Source: Jacaranda mimosifolia
Lineage: Eukaryota; Streptophyta; Magnoliopsida; Lamiales; Bignoniaceae
Direction: 5' to 3'
Assembly (NCBI GenBank): GCA_018894105.1
Contig: CM032132.1
Span: 31,299,379-31,363,378 of the forward strand
DNA length: 64,000 nt
In this document: one piece after another, positions 11,842 through 23,746 of the stretch
How the letters are laid out: each line of letters begins with the position of its first letter
How positions within the stretch are numbered: position 1 is the stretch's first letter
The notes under the pieces: generated by a model
The model's database searches: none
What the model was told of the DNA's origin: nothing
The model's input: only the letters and a program-made list of their open reading frames with translations
Program-made: the position numbers and the translations under genes

Positions 11842-12675
11842 AGCCTTCAAAATGGGGCATGACATGACCATGTCCAAGACTAAATGACATTAAGTCACTG
11901 GATTCTAAGGATGCGGAAAGAAATATATACTTAGAAATTGTGGGGTTACACAAGTCCAAGAGGCTTTAAATAAAATAAAATTGAATACCATCAAGGTTCA
12001 AAGCATCTAAAAACCCTAAAAAAATCCAATAAGTTTGGTAGTTTCAACTAATTAATAATTTATTCAATGCTTCAAACTAGTCTATGAAGAAAGTAAAGTT
12101 AAATCCACTATGTTATTCAAAAACTAATAAATGGAGATGGAGGAAAATTTTTGAGTACTTGATAGTACGAAGCTACACTCCTAAAGATCAATGAAAAACT
12201 TTCAACAGAACCTCTCTTTGGCTCAAATGGCTGACTAACTATCCGAAAAAGCAAAAATAAGCAAGTGGTGAGTGCATACTCAATAAGCAATTCTTAATGC
12301 CCTTCTACACGACCAAGCATGGATTTAAATATATTACAATAATACACACAAATAGCCAAATATCAATGTACAAAATAATTTCATGGAGACAAGTAAGCAT
12401 TAATCAAAAGTTATAACGAACAAAACAATCTTTTCATTAGCTCATAGACAAACATTACAACCACTATTATAAGCTTTGGCTTGGATGTCAGCTAACAGAT
12501 ATCTGATTCAAGACAAAAATTTCAATTGTGATCACAGTAGTGGCCAAGGAAAACATAGTCGAAACTAGTTACTAGTGCCAACAAAATCCCCATAAAAGGG
12601 CTCAAGACAAGCGTAGGCAAATTTGAGAGCTTAACAAAAATATTTTTTGAAGCATTAGAGTATTGGCCATTTAGG
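11842..12675. other. Unassigned AT-rich stretch inside the ARP7 pseudo-copy
   Basis: No open frame or matched end is visible. It separates the intron-5 piece from the intron-1 piece of the ARP7 copy and has no counterpart in the parent gene. It is either a foreign insertion or a rearrangement scar. The wording near 11860-11960 (GGGGCATGACA, GGATGCGGAAAG) looks LTR-like, but I cannot establish it. Confidence 0.4.
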
Positions 12676-12737
12676 ATGAATTAAGTGCACCCTGATGAAC
12701 ACTAGGACCTTATGAATTTCCCTTTCACCCTGCATTC
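12676..12737 (-). pseudogene. Duplicated piece of ARP7 intron 1 (left of copia insertion)
   Basis: Matches 42205-42267 in ARP7 intron 1 (TTATGAATTTCCCTTTCAC and CGCATTC blocks). It is cut at CATTC (12733-12737), the 5-bp target duplication of the copia element. The match resumes at 29694. Confidence 0.85.
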
Positions 12738-13292
12738 TGTTATGAATTGAAGTTTCAAAACTTCAAAATTCAAACAAATTTTCAGTTTTTACTCATTTAA
12801 AAGTGTAACCTACCTATTGATTTTGTAACATCCCCATTTAATTTTGTAACACCCAAAATGTTATTATTCTCATAAATTTCATGATTCATCCTAAGCGTTA
12901 TAAATAGGTGTCCTAGAGTCTAGGTAAAGAAACATATCATTCTTTCATCCTCTTGTACTCACTTGCTCTCAATACTATTCTAATTTGATATATATTTTGG
13001 GCAACAAGATAAGGTCTTGTTCACTTGTCTTCTTGTGATCGTGCTCATAATAGAAGACGTCGGTTGTGACCTTTTGGGTTTTATCTTGAGGTGGTGGTGA
13101 GTCGGCAGTACCTGCACGGAGGGGAGGCCATCACGATCTTAGGACAGCGTCAATTGACGTGACTCCTACAGGCCAGCTGTTTATATGTTTGAATCTATAT
13201 TATTTTTTGAATATTTTATGATTATTTGCATATCTTAAATATAGTAATTTTGATAAAAAAAATTTCATGAAATCTCTTGATTATGTACAACA
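12738..13292 (+). repeat. 5' LTR of the copia element
   Basis: Starts TGTTATGAATTG and ends TACAACA. A TATA box (TTATAAATAGG) lies near 12898-12908, with a T/C-rich R/U5 region after it. It differs from the 3' LTR at about 24 positions plus a small indel, by eye. No canonical initiator-Met primer binding site (TGGTATCAGAGC) follows; the sequence after the LTR is AATCTAAGATCG. Confidence 0.93.
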
Positions 13293-14208
13293 ATCTAAGA
13301 TCGTGATTAAAATTTCTCAACATGTTATTTGTCTGTTAATATTCTTCTAGTGTGAATTACATTATTATATTATATTACCGTTTATTGAGTATATATCATA
13401 ATTTGTTTTTATTGCTTGTGAATGATAGAATTTGTATAATTTAAGTGAAAAAAAAAAGAATAGGAAAACAGAAAAACTCCATGTAGTTGTCTAGTTGAAC
13501 ACAACACGCAACCACATTCTGCCCTTTAATTTTGTTAGTTGAAATTTTATGTAAAAAAAAAGGGAAGAGAAATCCTCAATTGTTTAGCTTTGAAAACTTT
13601 GTTTCTGTATTTACTGGTGTCTAGTAAGCTGCAAAACGTGTTTGCTGGTTTCCTTTTCATCATTACAATATTTTATTTGAATTGTATTTATTAAAACATT
13701 TTTTAAGCAATTGACTATTGATACTTTAAAAAAAAGTTAGATAACTAATTGCATAAAAGGGGAAAGAAAATTGCTACTGCTATAAGTGTTTTCTAGTAGC
13801 AACTGAAATCAAGAACTTGAATAATTTACATATTTAAATTTAAAGTTCTATTGCTTTACTCAAAGTTATTTTGCTACAGTAATTTGTTTTTAATTGCTAC
13901 AGTTACTAGTTTCCAATTTCAGTAATACATAACTATATGTTTAAATACAATCCCTGAATATTTACAGCAACTTAGTTGGTAGCAAATAAGGTTCTTATTA
14001 CTTTAATTGTAAAAGGCTTATGTATGTGTTTTGTGTACTTTTATTTGTCTATTATTTCATTTCTTTAGATAATCTGATAATTTTATTAAACTGTGAATAT
14101 TTATTTTACTGTCCTACAGTTAGCTTTTGTTCATCTTTGCCTTTATTGATTCTTAGTTGTTGTTTTTAACAAAAAAAAAGAAAAGAAAAGAAAAGAAAGA
14201 AAGAAAAA
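13293..14208 (+). other. Copia 5' leader
   Basis: About 0.9 kb of T-rich non-coding sequence between LTR and gag. It ends with a GAAAA/GAAAG purine tract (14169-14206) directly before the gag ATG. No open frame and no recognised motif apart from that tract. Confidence 0.7.
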
Positions 14209-15003
14209 ATGGCATCTTTTAAAGAAGTGAACAGTGTTAAGCCTAAGAAATTTAATAGATTAAATTTTAGAAGGTGGCAAAACCAAATGAGATATTGGTT
14301 GACAATTCTTGGGTTTATTTTTGCTATATATGAAAGTGTTAAGTCAAATTCTTGGCAAACCCCTGAACAAATAGATTATCATTGTCGTAATCATATCTTC
14401 AGTGCCCTATCAGAAAGGCTTTATGATGTCCATCACACTACAACTAGAGCTAAAGAACTTTGGGATGCCTTAGATGCTGAATATGGAATTGATGATGCGG
14501 GAATACAAAGATTTAATGCCTCAACTTTCACAAAATATACTATGGTTGATGGGAAATCAATTAATGAACAAATTCATGAGTTCCAAGATTTACTAAGGCC
14601 TTTAGAGAATAGTAGGTCAAAATTTAGTGAAGATTATAAGGTATCGTGTCTAATTGATAAACTCCCACCATCTTAGTCTAGTTTTGCTAGAGGACGAAGG
14701 CATCAACAAGGGACTTTAACCTTAACTCAAGCCTTTAAATCATCAAGGATAGAATAACAACATAGGATGAATGTTAAACAAGAAGAAATGAAGGCAAAGG
14801 TCAATTTAGTAGAGGATAAAAGAAACTCCAATCAAAACAAGTTCAAGCCTAGCGGTAACAAGTTTAAGAACAGCAAAAGGAGTTAGAGGAAAGGACAACA
14901 CCATAATAATAATAATGCCCAACCAAAGAATCAAAACTCTAGGAATGATAAAGGCAAAGAGAAGGGAGAAAGACCTTGTTTTGTCTATGGAAGAACCAAC
15001 CAT
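14209..15003 (+). pseudogene. Copia gag (UBN2-type) with zinc knuckle
   Basis: The ATG at 14209 opens a gag that packs element RNA. MASFKEVNSVKPKKFNRLNF, then RRWQNQMRYWL and HIFSALSERLYD, ELWDALDAEYG, FNASTFTKYTMVDGKSINEQ and FQDLL form the UBN2/retrotran_gag layout. A TAG at 14674 ends the first 155 residues; the same frame continues with two more stops (about 14755 and 14884) through a basic, Asn-rich linker to the zinc knuckle near 14983-15024. That knuckle reads CFVYGRTNHLAKDC, with its second Cys changed to Tyr. Start choice rests on the ATG right after the purine tract. Confidence 0.9.
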
Positions 15004-15696
15004 TTGGCTAAGGATTGTTATTACAGGAAGACTGGGAAGTACAATCCTAGGCCTAACTTTAAGAGTCAACAAGATCAAGTGAATATGTTGGTTGAGGGAG
15101 AACCATCTATGAGGTTAGAATATGCTCCTATAGTGAACTTTACATATCAAAACAATGATTGGTGGTTAGACTCGGGAGCTAATATACATGTTTATTTTGA
15201 TAAATCAATGTTCAAATCCTATCAGAACTCAAGTGGAGGAAGCGTGACACTAGGGAATAACACTGCTGCACGAATACATGGAATTGGAACTGTTGATCTA
15301 AAAATGACTTCCAGAAAGACATTAACTCTTGATGGAGTGCGGCATATACCTGAAGTTAGAAGAAATTTAGTTAGTGGGTCTTGTCTAGTACAAAGTGGTT
15401 ACAAGTTAGTTATGGAGTCAAATAAAGTTGTAATCACCAGAAATAATATTTTTATTGGGAAAGGATTTATAAGTGATGGATTGTTCAAGTTAAATGTTCT
15501 CAATAATGTTAATGATAGTAACAATGTGGTTCTTAACATTGAGTCCAGTATTTTGTGGCATGAAAGGTTAGGACATGTAAGTAATAGAAAAGTTAAAGAG
15601 CTTATGGACCTAAGTCTAATACCAAAGTCTAAAGTAAATATGGACCATAAGTGTGAAATTTGTGTACAAGCAAAACAAACAAGAAGACCCTATTAA
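15004..15696 (+). pseudogene. Copia protease and GAG-pre-integrase region
   Basis: Open in the same frame as gag. WWLDSGANIHV (about residues 53-63 of this stretch) is the aspartic protease active site DSGA, intact. Then come GVRHIPEVRRNLVSGSCL and the GAG-pre-integrase zinc-binding segment LWHERLGHVSNRKVKELM ... HKCEICVQAKQTRRP. The HHCC pattern is kept, with the last two Cys in CEIC. A TAA at 15694 interrupts it just before the integrase core. There is no separate start; in the living element it was part of one polyprotein. Confidence 0.92.
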
Positions 15697-16742
15697 TCGG
15701 TCTATAGAAATTCAAATATCCTAGAACTTATTCACAGTGATGTATGCGATTCAAATAGGTCCCCAACTAGAGGTGGAAACAAGTATTTTGTGACTTTCAT
15801 AGATGATTTCTCTAATCATTGTTATGTTTATCTTATCAAGTCTAAGGATGAAGTTTTTTGACAAATTTAAGAGTAACAAATTTGGGGTTGAGAACCAAAT
15901 AGAGAAAAAGATCAAGATACTTAGGTCGATAGAGGAGGAGAATACTCTTCTGGGGAATTAACAAAATTTTGTGAAAATTGTATTATACATGAGTTCACAC
16001 CTCCTTACTCACCTCAGTCAAATGGTGTAGCCAAAAGGAAAAATAGAACTTTAATGGATATGGTTAATGCAATATTGTTAAACTCTGGAGCTCATGAGAA
16101 CTTGTGGGGGGAAGCTATTTTATCTTCATGTTTTATACTTAATCGTGTGGTTGTTAAAGATAGTGATAAAACCCCTTATGAATTGTGGCAAATGAGGGCT
16201 CCTAGACTTAATTTTCTTCAAGTGTGGGGGTGTTTAGCTAAAGTAGCTATACCAAAAATTAAGAGAAAGAAAATAGGTCCTCAGACTGTAGATGCCATTT
16301 TCATTAGATATGCTCAAAATAGTAGTGCAAATAGATTTTTAGTAATTAATTCTGAGATTAGTGGAATTTCTAATAATACAATTATTGAGGCTAGAGATGC
16401 AACATACTTTGAGGAAATTTTTCCTTTCAAAACTAGAATTCCAAGTGAGCTGACTACATCAAAAGTTGAATCTTTTAGAGATGAATCTTTCAATAATACA
16501 AGCTTAGAAAAAGAGCTAGAAAATCCTATAGAATTAAGAAGAAGCAAAAGAGCTAGGATCAAGAAAACTTTTGGTGATGACTTTATGATATTTTTAATTA
16601 AAGGAGATCCCCAAACTTATGATGAAGCAATATCTTCTATAGATGCACCTTTTTGGAAAGAAGCTAATAATGATGAGTATAATTCTATATTCAAAATAAT
16701 ACCTGGGTCTTATCTGATTTACCCAATGGTAGTAAACCAATA
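15697..16742 (+). pseudogene. Copia integrase and N-terminus of RT, cut by gypsy insertion
   Basis: Integrase core with the first Asp in LELIHSDVCD, then YFVTFIDDFS. The second Asp block (DRGGEYSS, near 15933-15957) is out of frame between two compensating shifts at about 15858 and 15930. The third block reads YSPQSNGVAKRKNRTLMDM, so the catalytic Glu of NGVAERKNRT is Lys. KTPYELW and WGCLAKVAIPK follow. The linker runs to ELRRSKRARIKK, then FWKEANNDEYNSI begins RT. A frameshift near 16695 moves NNTWVLSDLPNGSKPIGC out of frame. The gypsy element interrupts the GC of this last motif, and coding resumes at 27310. Confidence 0.92.
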
Positions 16743-16747
16743 GGATG
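16743..16747. repeat. Target-site duplication GGATG (left) of the gypsy element
   Basis: GGATG at 16743-16747 is repeated at 27310-27314. Removing the gypsy element and one copy restores the copia RT motif PIGCKW. Confidence 0.95.
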
Positions 16748-17413
16748 TGATATAGGATGGCCCAAATTGGCGAGGCCCAAAACCCAATCAACGGCCCAGG
16801 ACCCAAGGGACTCGTCGACCCTGTTCGACCAATCCACAAGGCGCTACGTGGCCCTCGGAGCTGCTCGTCCATTATCAACCCCTCCTCTCGTCGATTATCA
16901 TGTCGAGTCCTGCACAATACTCTGCCACCGCATTAAATGTGTTGACTGGCAACACGCCTTCGCATTAATGGCGCATGCCCTCCCCTCACCGTCTGACACA
17001 GCAGACGCCGCAACAGTGTACCATCTTGTCCTGCAGCGTAAAAGGACATCCAGCTCGCAATTTTCAAACGGGGGAATTGACCAATTACCCCCGGTAGGAG
17101 GCTGGAGGTCCCTAGGGTAATCCAAGGGCTTCCCTGACATTTCCTACATGGGGGAGAATATAAAAACCCCTCAACCTTGCCTCTCACAGGTATGCACTCA
17201 TACACTCAAAAGCCCATACATTCCGCTGCTCGAATAGAGAGGTCAAATATATACTGACTTGAGCGTCGGAGGGCCTAAGCTGAGGGCCACTCGGCTAGCC
17301 TAACGTTTACTATGATCGTAGGATTTCCATCCCAAATCAATCCAGAAGATCAATACATCTGATCGTGATTCATACCCGGATCCATATCCGTCCACGAAAT
17401 CGAACCCTCATCA
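16748..17413 (+). repeat. 5' LTR of the gypsy element
   Basis: Starts TGATATAGG and ends CCTCATCA, so the ends carry a short TGAT/ATCA inverted repeat. A TATA box (AATATAAAAAC) lies at 17157-17167. It aligns without gaps to 26644-27309. Confidence 0.95.
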
Positions 17414-17414
17414 T

Positions 17415-17431
17415 TTGGCGCCGTCTGTGGG
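17415..17431 (+). promoter_or_regulatory. Gypsy primer binding site
   Basis: TTGGCGCCGTCTGTGGG lies one base after the 5' LTR. TGGCGCC-starting sites are the usual tRNA primer sites of plant gypsy elements; I do not assign the tRNA. Confidence 0.85.
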
Positions 17432-17453
17432 ATATTCGAATCCTCTATCGAAA

Positions 17454-19060
17454 ATGGTGAACACTAGGCAAGCCCCATCAGGGAGGGAGGAGAACCGGAG
17501 ATCTAGCTCTCTCGCCCCCCATTAGAACCAAGGACAGGACGAGCAAGTACCCAGTATGCAGCCGGAACCTGTGGTCACTCTCACAATGCCCCAACTGATG
17601 CAGCTCATCAGCGAGCAAATCTCAGCACAGATTTCCGCCCAGCTCTCGGCCGCATTGAATAGACATGTTGTGCAATCGGAGTCGGCGGCCAGTGCCACAC
17701 CTCAGCCAGCAGGCCCGAAAAGGGCACGACCAGAAGAGTACGCACGGATATCGGAGTCCCCTAGACGTCCATCCCGAAGGGAAGGAAGCCCAGGCCGTTT
17801 TCCAAGAGAGGCAGCCCGCCCACCGCCAAGGGAGGAGGTAGCAGACTCCATAGACCACAACATTCGGCCCCTTCGAGCCCCGCAGCGCGATAGGGCCGGG
17901 CGTTCCAGAGGCAGGCAAAACCAGGACCAGCAAGAATGGGAAGAAGTCTCTCACCAGGTGCAACAGCTGAATAAGCGTCTGGAGGAACTCTCGATGAGGA
18001 ATGCTGACAGGACCATGCAACCGGAGATGCCTTCAAGATTTCGGAGGGAACGCGACTCCCCTTTTGTCCAAGAGATCATCGATAAGCGCATTGCCATTGA
18101 TGCGAAGATCCCCACCGGGCTCCCGAGGTATGACGGTTCCACGGACCCGAATGAGCATCTGTTGCAGTTTGAGCATATGATGCAGCTGCATGGGCATAAC
18201 GAGTATATACATGCAAAAATGCTCGTAACCACTTTCCAGGGCGTGGCCCTAGACTGGTTCGTGAAGTTGGAACCGGCATCTATTTTCTCATACGACCAGT
18301 TATGTGACAAGTTTTTGCACCAGTTCGCCAGCAGGAGGAAGGCGAAGCTACCGCACACCCACCTGCATACAGTAAAACAAGCTGAGGGCGAGTCTTTACG
18401 GGATTTCTTCACCAGGTTCAACACCGAGGTGTTGAAGATAGACAGCCCAAGGATAAAAAATTTTATCGATGTGCTGTTTCTGGGACTAAGGCATAAGGAG
18501 TGCACCAATGCTTTGGTCCGCGCGCAGCCAAGAACAATGGAGGAGCTCCTCGACCTCGTCGAGAGGTACATGACTCAGGAGGAGATGAACAAAATGAAAT
18601 ATGGCAGCATAGAGGCCGACAAGAAAAAAGGTAAGGAGAAAGAGGAGAAGCAGAACAGGGAGGGGCGCCGTTCCCCAATCAAACGTTTCCATGACTACAC
18701 CCCATTCTCTATGCCGAGGAAGGAAGTACTCTTTACCATACAGCATGACAACCTGCTTAAAAAGCCTCGAAAAATCATAGAAACTGAGGCTATGAAGAAG
18801 TCCGAAAAGTATTGCCATTTTCACAAGCAAAAAGGGCACGACAAGGAAAACTGCTTCAATTTGAAAGATGAGATCGAGAGGCTGATTAGGCAGGGGCATT
18901 TGAAAAAGTTTTTCGAGGAGAGAGCTCGACGAAAAGAGGGGGCGACCGACCGGACTCCCCGTAGAGAAAGGTCGGTCAGCCCGCGATGGCAGGACAAAGG
19001 AAAGAAACCAACCCATGAAACTCACCCGCCCATTCGAGGTGTCATCGACACAATTGCCGA
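17454..19060 (+). pseudogene. Gypsy gag
   Basis: The likely original start is the ATG at 17454 (MVNTRQAPSGREE), 40 bp after the LTR. An in-frame TAG at 17523 separates it from the long open stretch beginning at 17556. A Gln/Ala coiled start and a basic Pro/Arg-rich linker precede the retrotransposon gag domain near residues 195-330 of that stretch. There MLVTTFQGVALDWFVKL, FLHQFASRRK and LRDFFTRFNTEVLKI are typical. The zinc finger reads CHFHKQKGHDKENC, a CX2HX4HX4C form usual in Tat gags. Gag packages element RNA. Confidence 0.92.
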
Positions 19061-20760
19061 GGGGCCTGCAGGAAGAGACTCCCGGAACGCAAGGAAGCAA
19101 ACCCAGTGGAAACTGGACTCGACCAAACCTTCTAAGGTCGAAATAGTGTTCCAGTTGACAACCGGCACCGAGCCGATCACTTTCACTGATGTAGATTCAG
19201 ACCACCTCGAGGGGCAGGCCGCAGACAGGAAGCTCGACTGCCCAATGGTGGTCGCCATTGAGATTGCCAACTTCGAGGTGAGAAAGGTGCTAGTCGACAT
19301 GGCAACTCGGCAAACATCATATTCTTGTCGACCCTGAACAGAATGAACCTGGGCAAACTGAAATTTGATCCAGTCAGAACTCCCTTAGTCGGATTCAGAG
19401 GATCAGAAATTATACCAGAAGGGTCGATTAGCCTATCCACTACATTCGGGCAGGGACATCACAGCCGAACTTTGATGATCAACTACTTAGTGGTTGATGC
19501 CCCCTTTGCTTACAATGCCATTGTTGGTCGACCAGCCCTGAATGACTTCAGAGCCATCGCATCGACATACCACATGAAAATAAAGTTCCCGACCCCCACC
19601 GGAGTTGGTGAGCTTTTATACAATATCAAAGATGCCTGGCGTTGCTACACAATCTCTGTGGATTCCAGCAGGCAGAAAAAGAGGCCAGAATTGAAGCCCT
19701 CGGGGGACGCCCCTATAGCGAAACCCGAGAAGGGACCCTCATCGAAAAAGAGGAAGTTGGAGGACACCAGGGTCGAGCCCACAGGAGAATTCAAAACAAT
19801 TGAGCTCGAACCAGGGAACCCCGATAAGACAACAAAGATCGGAGCTAATATGGGGGATCGAATGGAGTGCCTCATGGTCGACTTCCTCCGACGTAATATC
19901 GATGTCTTCGCCTGGAAAGCTGCCAATCTGCAGGGCATCGACCCCGACATCATCGTCCACAAGCTCAACGTGGACCCTACCCACAAGCCAATCCAACAGA
20001 AGAAGAGAACTTTCAATGCTGAGTGGACGCAGATCATCGAGGAAGAGGTTAGCAAACTTCTAGAGGCTGGTTATGTTGTAGAAATCCAATATCCTTCTTG
20101 GCTTTGTAATGTAGTACTTGTTCCCAAGAGCGAGGGAAAATGGAGGATGTGTAATGATTTCACAGATTTGAATAAAGCATGTCCTAAGGATCCTTACCCC
20201 TTGCCTCATATTGATTTACTTATTGACTCCACGACTGGTTGCGAATTGCTTAGCATGATGGATGCATTTCAAGGTTACTACCAAATATTCATGGCACCCG
20301 AGGATAGGGATAAAACCGCTTTTGTTGTTCCCAACGGGGTATATTGCTTTTTGGTTATGCCGTTTGGACTTAAGAATGCTGGAGCAACTTACCAAAGATT
20401 AGTTAACTTCATGTTCAAAAATGAAATTGGGAAATCAATGGAGGTTTATGTTGATGACATGATTGTGAAAATAAAGAAAGCAGAAAGCCACTTGGTTGAC
20501 CTGAGCCACACATTTTCCATTCTGAGAGCTTTCGGTATGAAGCTCAATCCTAACAAATGCACATTCGGGGTTCGAGGAGGAAAATTCCTTGGATATATGG
20601 TCAGCCAGAGAGGTATCGATGGCGACCCGCAGAAAATTCAAGCAGTTCTAGACATTGCTCCACCGCGCACCGTTCGAGAAGTCCAACGCCTCGCTGGCAG
20701 AATTATTGCTTTGGCAGGTTCATAGCTAGGCTGGCAGACAAGAGCCTACCCTTTTTCTAA
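19061..20760 (+). pseudogene. Gypsy protease and reverse transcriptase
   Basis: Protease starts near 19130. At the active site DTGSS the sequence has lost one base (about 19300), so the gag frame runs out at 19337 while the true frame continues from about 19300 (LSTLNRMNLGKLKFD). NAIVGRPALNDFRAI, a protease-end marker, is at 19516-19560. RT spans about 20050-20640: LLEAGYVVEIQYPSWLCNVV, CNDFTDLNKACPKDPYPLP, FQGYYQIFMAPED, MPFGLKNAGATYQR and the intact catalytic YVDDM near 20449-20463. A frameshift near 20715 breaks LAGRI.ALGRF before RNase H. Confidence 0.92.
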
Positions 20761-21263
20761 ATCTTGAGAAACACAAAGAAAGCGGGATTCAAATGGGACG
20801 AGCAGTGCGACCAAGCTCTGATCGACCTCAAGCAACACCTCTCTTCGCCACCTCTCCTCACCAAGCCTGAGCTCGAAGAAATTTTACAGTTATATCTGGC
20901 GGTCTCTTCGGCTTCCATCAGTTCAGTGCTAACAACGATGAGAGCTGGAAACCCTTGTCCAGTTTACTATTGCAGCAAGGCCCTTCAGGGGCCCGAACAT
21001 AACTATTTGGAGATCGAGAAGTTCACCCTAGCCCTAGTCACATCAGCAAGAAAACTACGGCCCTATTTTCAATCCCATACAGTTGTGGTACTAACGAACC
21101 ACCGCTAAAACAGGTGTTGTCGAAACCAGACACTTCGGGTCAACTAATGAAATGGGCTATCAAACTAGGGGAATTCGACATGCAATTCCAACCCCAAGCA
21201 TCAATAAAAGCGTAGGTGCTAGCGGACTTCATCCTTTAGAGAGTCAATCTCCCGGTTCAAGAG
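20761..21263 (+). pseudogene. Gypsy RNase H (first, RT-attached)
   Basis: After a TGA (20764-20766 in another frame) the open frame 20764-21108 reads FKWDEQCDQALIDLKQHLSS, PPLLTKPE and YYCSKALQGPEHNYLEIEKF, the RT-attached RNase H blocks of gypsy elements. A TAA at 21106 replaces the expected residue in LTNHRPLKQVL, whose remainder continues in a shifted frame (LKQVLSKPDTSGQLMKWA) to 21230 with two more stops. Confidence 0.9.
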
Positions 21264-21690
21264 ATGGAAGACGCACCTCGGTGGACCCTACATGTTGACG
21301 GGTCCGCGACATCTTCTGGAGGAGGAATAGGAGTATCCCTCCGCTCCCCGCTGCCTGAAGACTATGATTTTGCGGTCAAACTCGACTTCTCGATCACGAA
21401 TAACGAAGTTGAGTATGAGGCACTCATTGCAGGAATGCGCATAGCCATAGACCGTGGGGTCGATAAGTAGCGGAGTAGGTCGAGGGAAACTTCGACATGA
21501 GAGAACATAAAATAGCACAATATCTCGCGAAAGTCTGATAGCTACAACAGAGGTTTCGAGATTTTTCATTAAGCCAAATTCCCCGATCAGAAAACGCGCG
21601 AGCAGAAGCGCTTTCCAAGCTGGCAAGCTCGATAAAAGGCACAAGAGAAAGAACCATAAAATTTCTTGTCGCCGATCAGCCTTGCATCTT
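21264..21690 (+). pseudogene. Second, archaeal-type RNase H of the Tat lineage
   Basis: WTLHVDGSATSSGGGIGVSL and ITNNEVEYEALIAGM are the first Asp and the Glu motifs of the extra RNase H (aRNH). This domain sits between the RT-attached RNase H and integrase in Tat elements. A TAG at 21468 ends the open part; degraded sequence to 21690 includes FRDFSLSQIPRSENARAEAL in another frame, the end of the domain. Its position is what assigns the element to Tat. Confidence 0.9.
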
Positions 21691-22980
21691 GGCCCCTGAT
21701 CAGCCTTGCATCTCAGCCCACGGCCCGAGTTTGGTCGGATGCCTCGAAGACGCAATCCATTCTTGGCAGCACCCGATCAAGCTTTATTTGAACCAAGGTA
21801 CCTTACCCGATAACGAAAAGCAGGCTCGCAAACTGAAGGGCTTGGCGCCCAAATATGCGCTGGATGATCACGAACAGTTGTACAGAAGATCAATCGTAGG
21901 ACCGCCGCTGAGATGTTTAGATCTCGACCAGGAGAACGAAGTGCTACAGGAAATACATGCGGGCATCTGCGGAAACCACTCGGCAAGCCGGTCCCTGGCA
22001 CATAAGGTCACACGATATGGGTATTTCTGGCCCACTTTGTTGAAGGATTCTGTTGACTTTGCTAGGAAATGCCCATCTTGTCAGGTACATTCGAACATGC
22101 AACACTAACCAGCCGCACTAGTGACAAATGTTGATATTGCTTGGCCATTCGACCAGTGGGGCATCGACATAGTCGGCGCGCTCCCAAAGACCACCGGCCA
22201 GCGAAAGTTTATCATAGTAGCCGTTGAGTACTTCACAAAATGGGTGGAAGCTTAAGCAGTCCCGAAGATTACTAATGCGGCCATTAAGAGTTTCATACGG
22301 AAGAATATTGTTTGCCGTTTCGGGTTGCCTAAAGTCCTCATCTCGAATAACGGCACCCAATTCCAAAGCAAAAACACAAGAAGATGGTGCGAGACCTTAG
22401 GCATTACGCAGCACTTTACTTCAGTGGGAAATCCGCAAACCAATGGACAGACCGAAGTGACCAACAGGACTGTCCTCGATCACATTAAGAGCCAAATAGA
22501 GGGAACGGGAACCAGCTGGGCGGACGACCTCCCGGGAGTCCTTTGGGCCTACAGAACCACCCCTCGAACAGCCACAGGTCAAAGCCCTTACAGCCTGGTC
22601 TACGGATCCGAAGCAGTGGTCCCTTCAGAACTAATCCAACACACCGCTAGAGTGATCCACTACAATTCAACAGCAAATACATCGGAGAGGGCACTGAACC
22701 TAATAACCATAGACGAGAAGCGTCTAGCGGCTTACAACATAATGCAAAGGTACCGCTCAAAGATGGCGGACCGCTATAATAAATCGGTACGTCCATGAAA
22801 TTTCAAGGTAGGTGATCTTGTCTTAAAGAAAATAGAAGTGTCAAGGCCCGTCGGCAAGCTTGACCCAAAGTGGGAAGGACCATACTCAGTCATAAAAGTA
22901 TCTAAAAACAACGCCTATCGATTAGCGGATGCTGCAGGTCGCGAGTTGCCTCGACCATGGAATGCGGTAAATCTATAAAA
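21691..22980 (+). pseudogene. Gypsy integrase
   Basis: The zinc-binding segment EIHAGICGNHSASRSLAHKV ... CPSCQVH lies at 21950-22092. A TAA at 22106 and another at 22254 interrupt the frame. The catalytic core shows QWGIDIVGALP (first Asp) and LISNNGTQFQS, where the expected SDNGTQF Asp is Asn. GNPQTNGQTEVTNRT carries the Glu. WAYRTTPRTATGQSPYSLVY follows. A TGA at 22796 precedes the C-terminal part NFKVGDLVLKKI ... GKLDPKWEGPY, an integrase C-terminal fold; the protein ends near 22977. Confidence 0.93.
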
Positions 22981-23068
22981 ATTCTTTGTATGAGTTGTTC
23001 ATTGGCATCTTTTGTATTAAGTAAAGAACAATCAAGATTCATTATGATTAAAAGGCACGTGACGACCA

Positions 23069-23503
23069 CAGCAAAACCTTAGTCGACCTCGTAGTCGACG
23101 AAAGGCTTAAACTCATCAAGTCAAGGCCAGGAGCCGCGACCACCTTAGTCGACCCCGTAGTCGACGAAAGGCTTAAACTCAACAAGTCAAGGCCAAGAGC
23201 CGCGACCACCTTAGTCGACCCCGTAGTCAACGAAAGGCTTAAACGAATCAAGTCAAGGCGAAGAGCCGCGACCACCTTAGTCGACCCCGTAGTCGACGAA
23301 AGGCTTAAACTCAACAAGTCAAGGCCAAGAGCCGCGACCACCTTAGTCGACCCCGTAGTCGACGAAAGGCTTAAACTCAACAAGTCAAGGCCAAGAGCCG
23401 CGACCACCTTAGTCGACCCTGTAGTCGACGAAAGGCTTAAACTCAACAACTCAAGGCCAAGAGCCGCGACCACCTTAGTCGACCCTGTAGTCGACGAATA
23501 TTC
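23069..23503. repeat. 66-bp tandem array in the gypsy element
   Basis: About six and a half copies of a 66-bp unit containing CGCGACCACCTTAGTCGACC and TAGTCGACGAAAGGCTTAA. The unit start CGCGACCACC falls at 23135, 23201, 23267, 23333, 23399 and 23465, exactly 66 bp apart. Because 66 is a multiple of three, long repetitive frames appear on both strands; I do not consider them genes. It sits between integrase and the antisense gene. Confidence 0.97.
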
Positions 23504-23746
23504 TCAACAAAGTGATGTCGAAGCCCCTGTGGCAGGATCACAAAGTCGACGTCACACTTCGCAGATTCAAGTTCAATTTACATTTTGCCAATCATAAGTA
23601 GTAACAAAGTTTAACTTATCTCACAACGGCTTAAAACAACGTTCGAAAATGAACAGCTAGCCGATGAAGGGCAACAAACGTTATTTCATTCTCAAAAAGC
23701 CTCAATGAGGCATGTACATCAAAACAAAAACAAAGTATTACAAGCC

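Noticed and set aside
13293..13320. Primer binding site after the copia 5' LTR
   Set aside because: The sequence does not match the usual initiator-Met complement, so I do not call a site.
17622..20063. Long frames antisense or out of frame to gypsy gag and RT (for example 17951-18571 minus and 18486-19100 minus)
   Set aside because: Shadows of the GC-rich gag coding sequence; no motifs, and the sense frame explains the openness.
23048..23473. 141-residue minus-strand frame made of a repeated 22-residue unit
   Set aside because: It is the translation of the 66-bp tandem array, whose length is a multiple of three; there is no start context, domain or counterpart.
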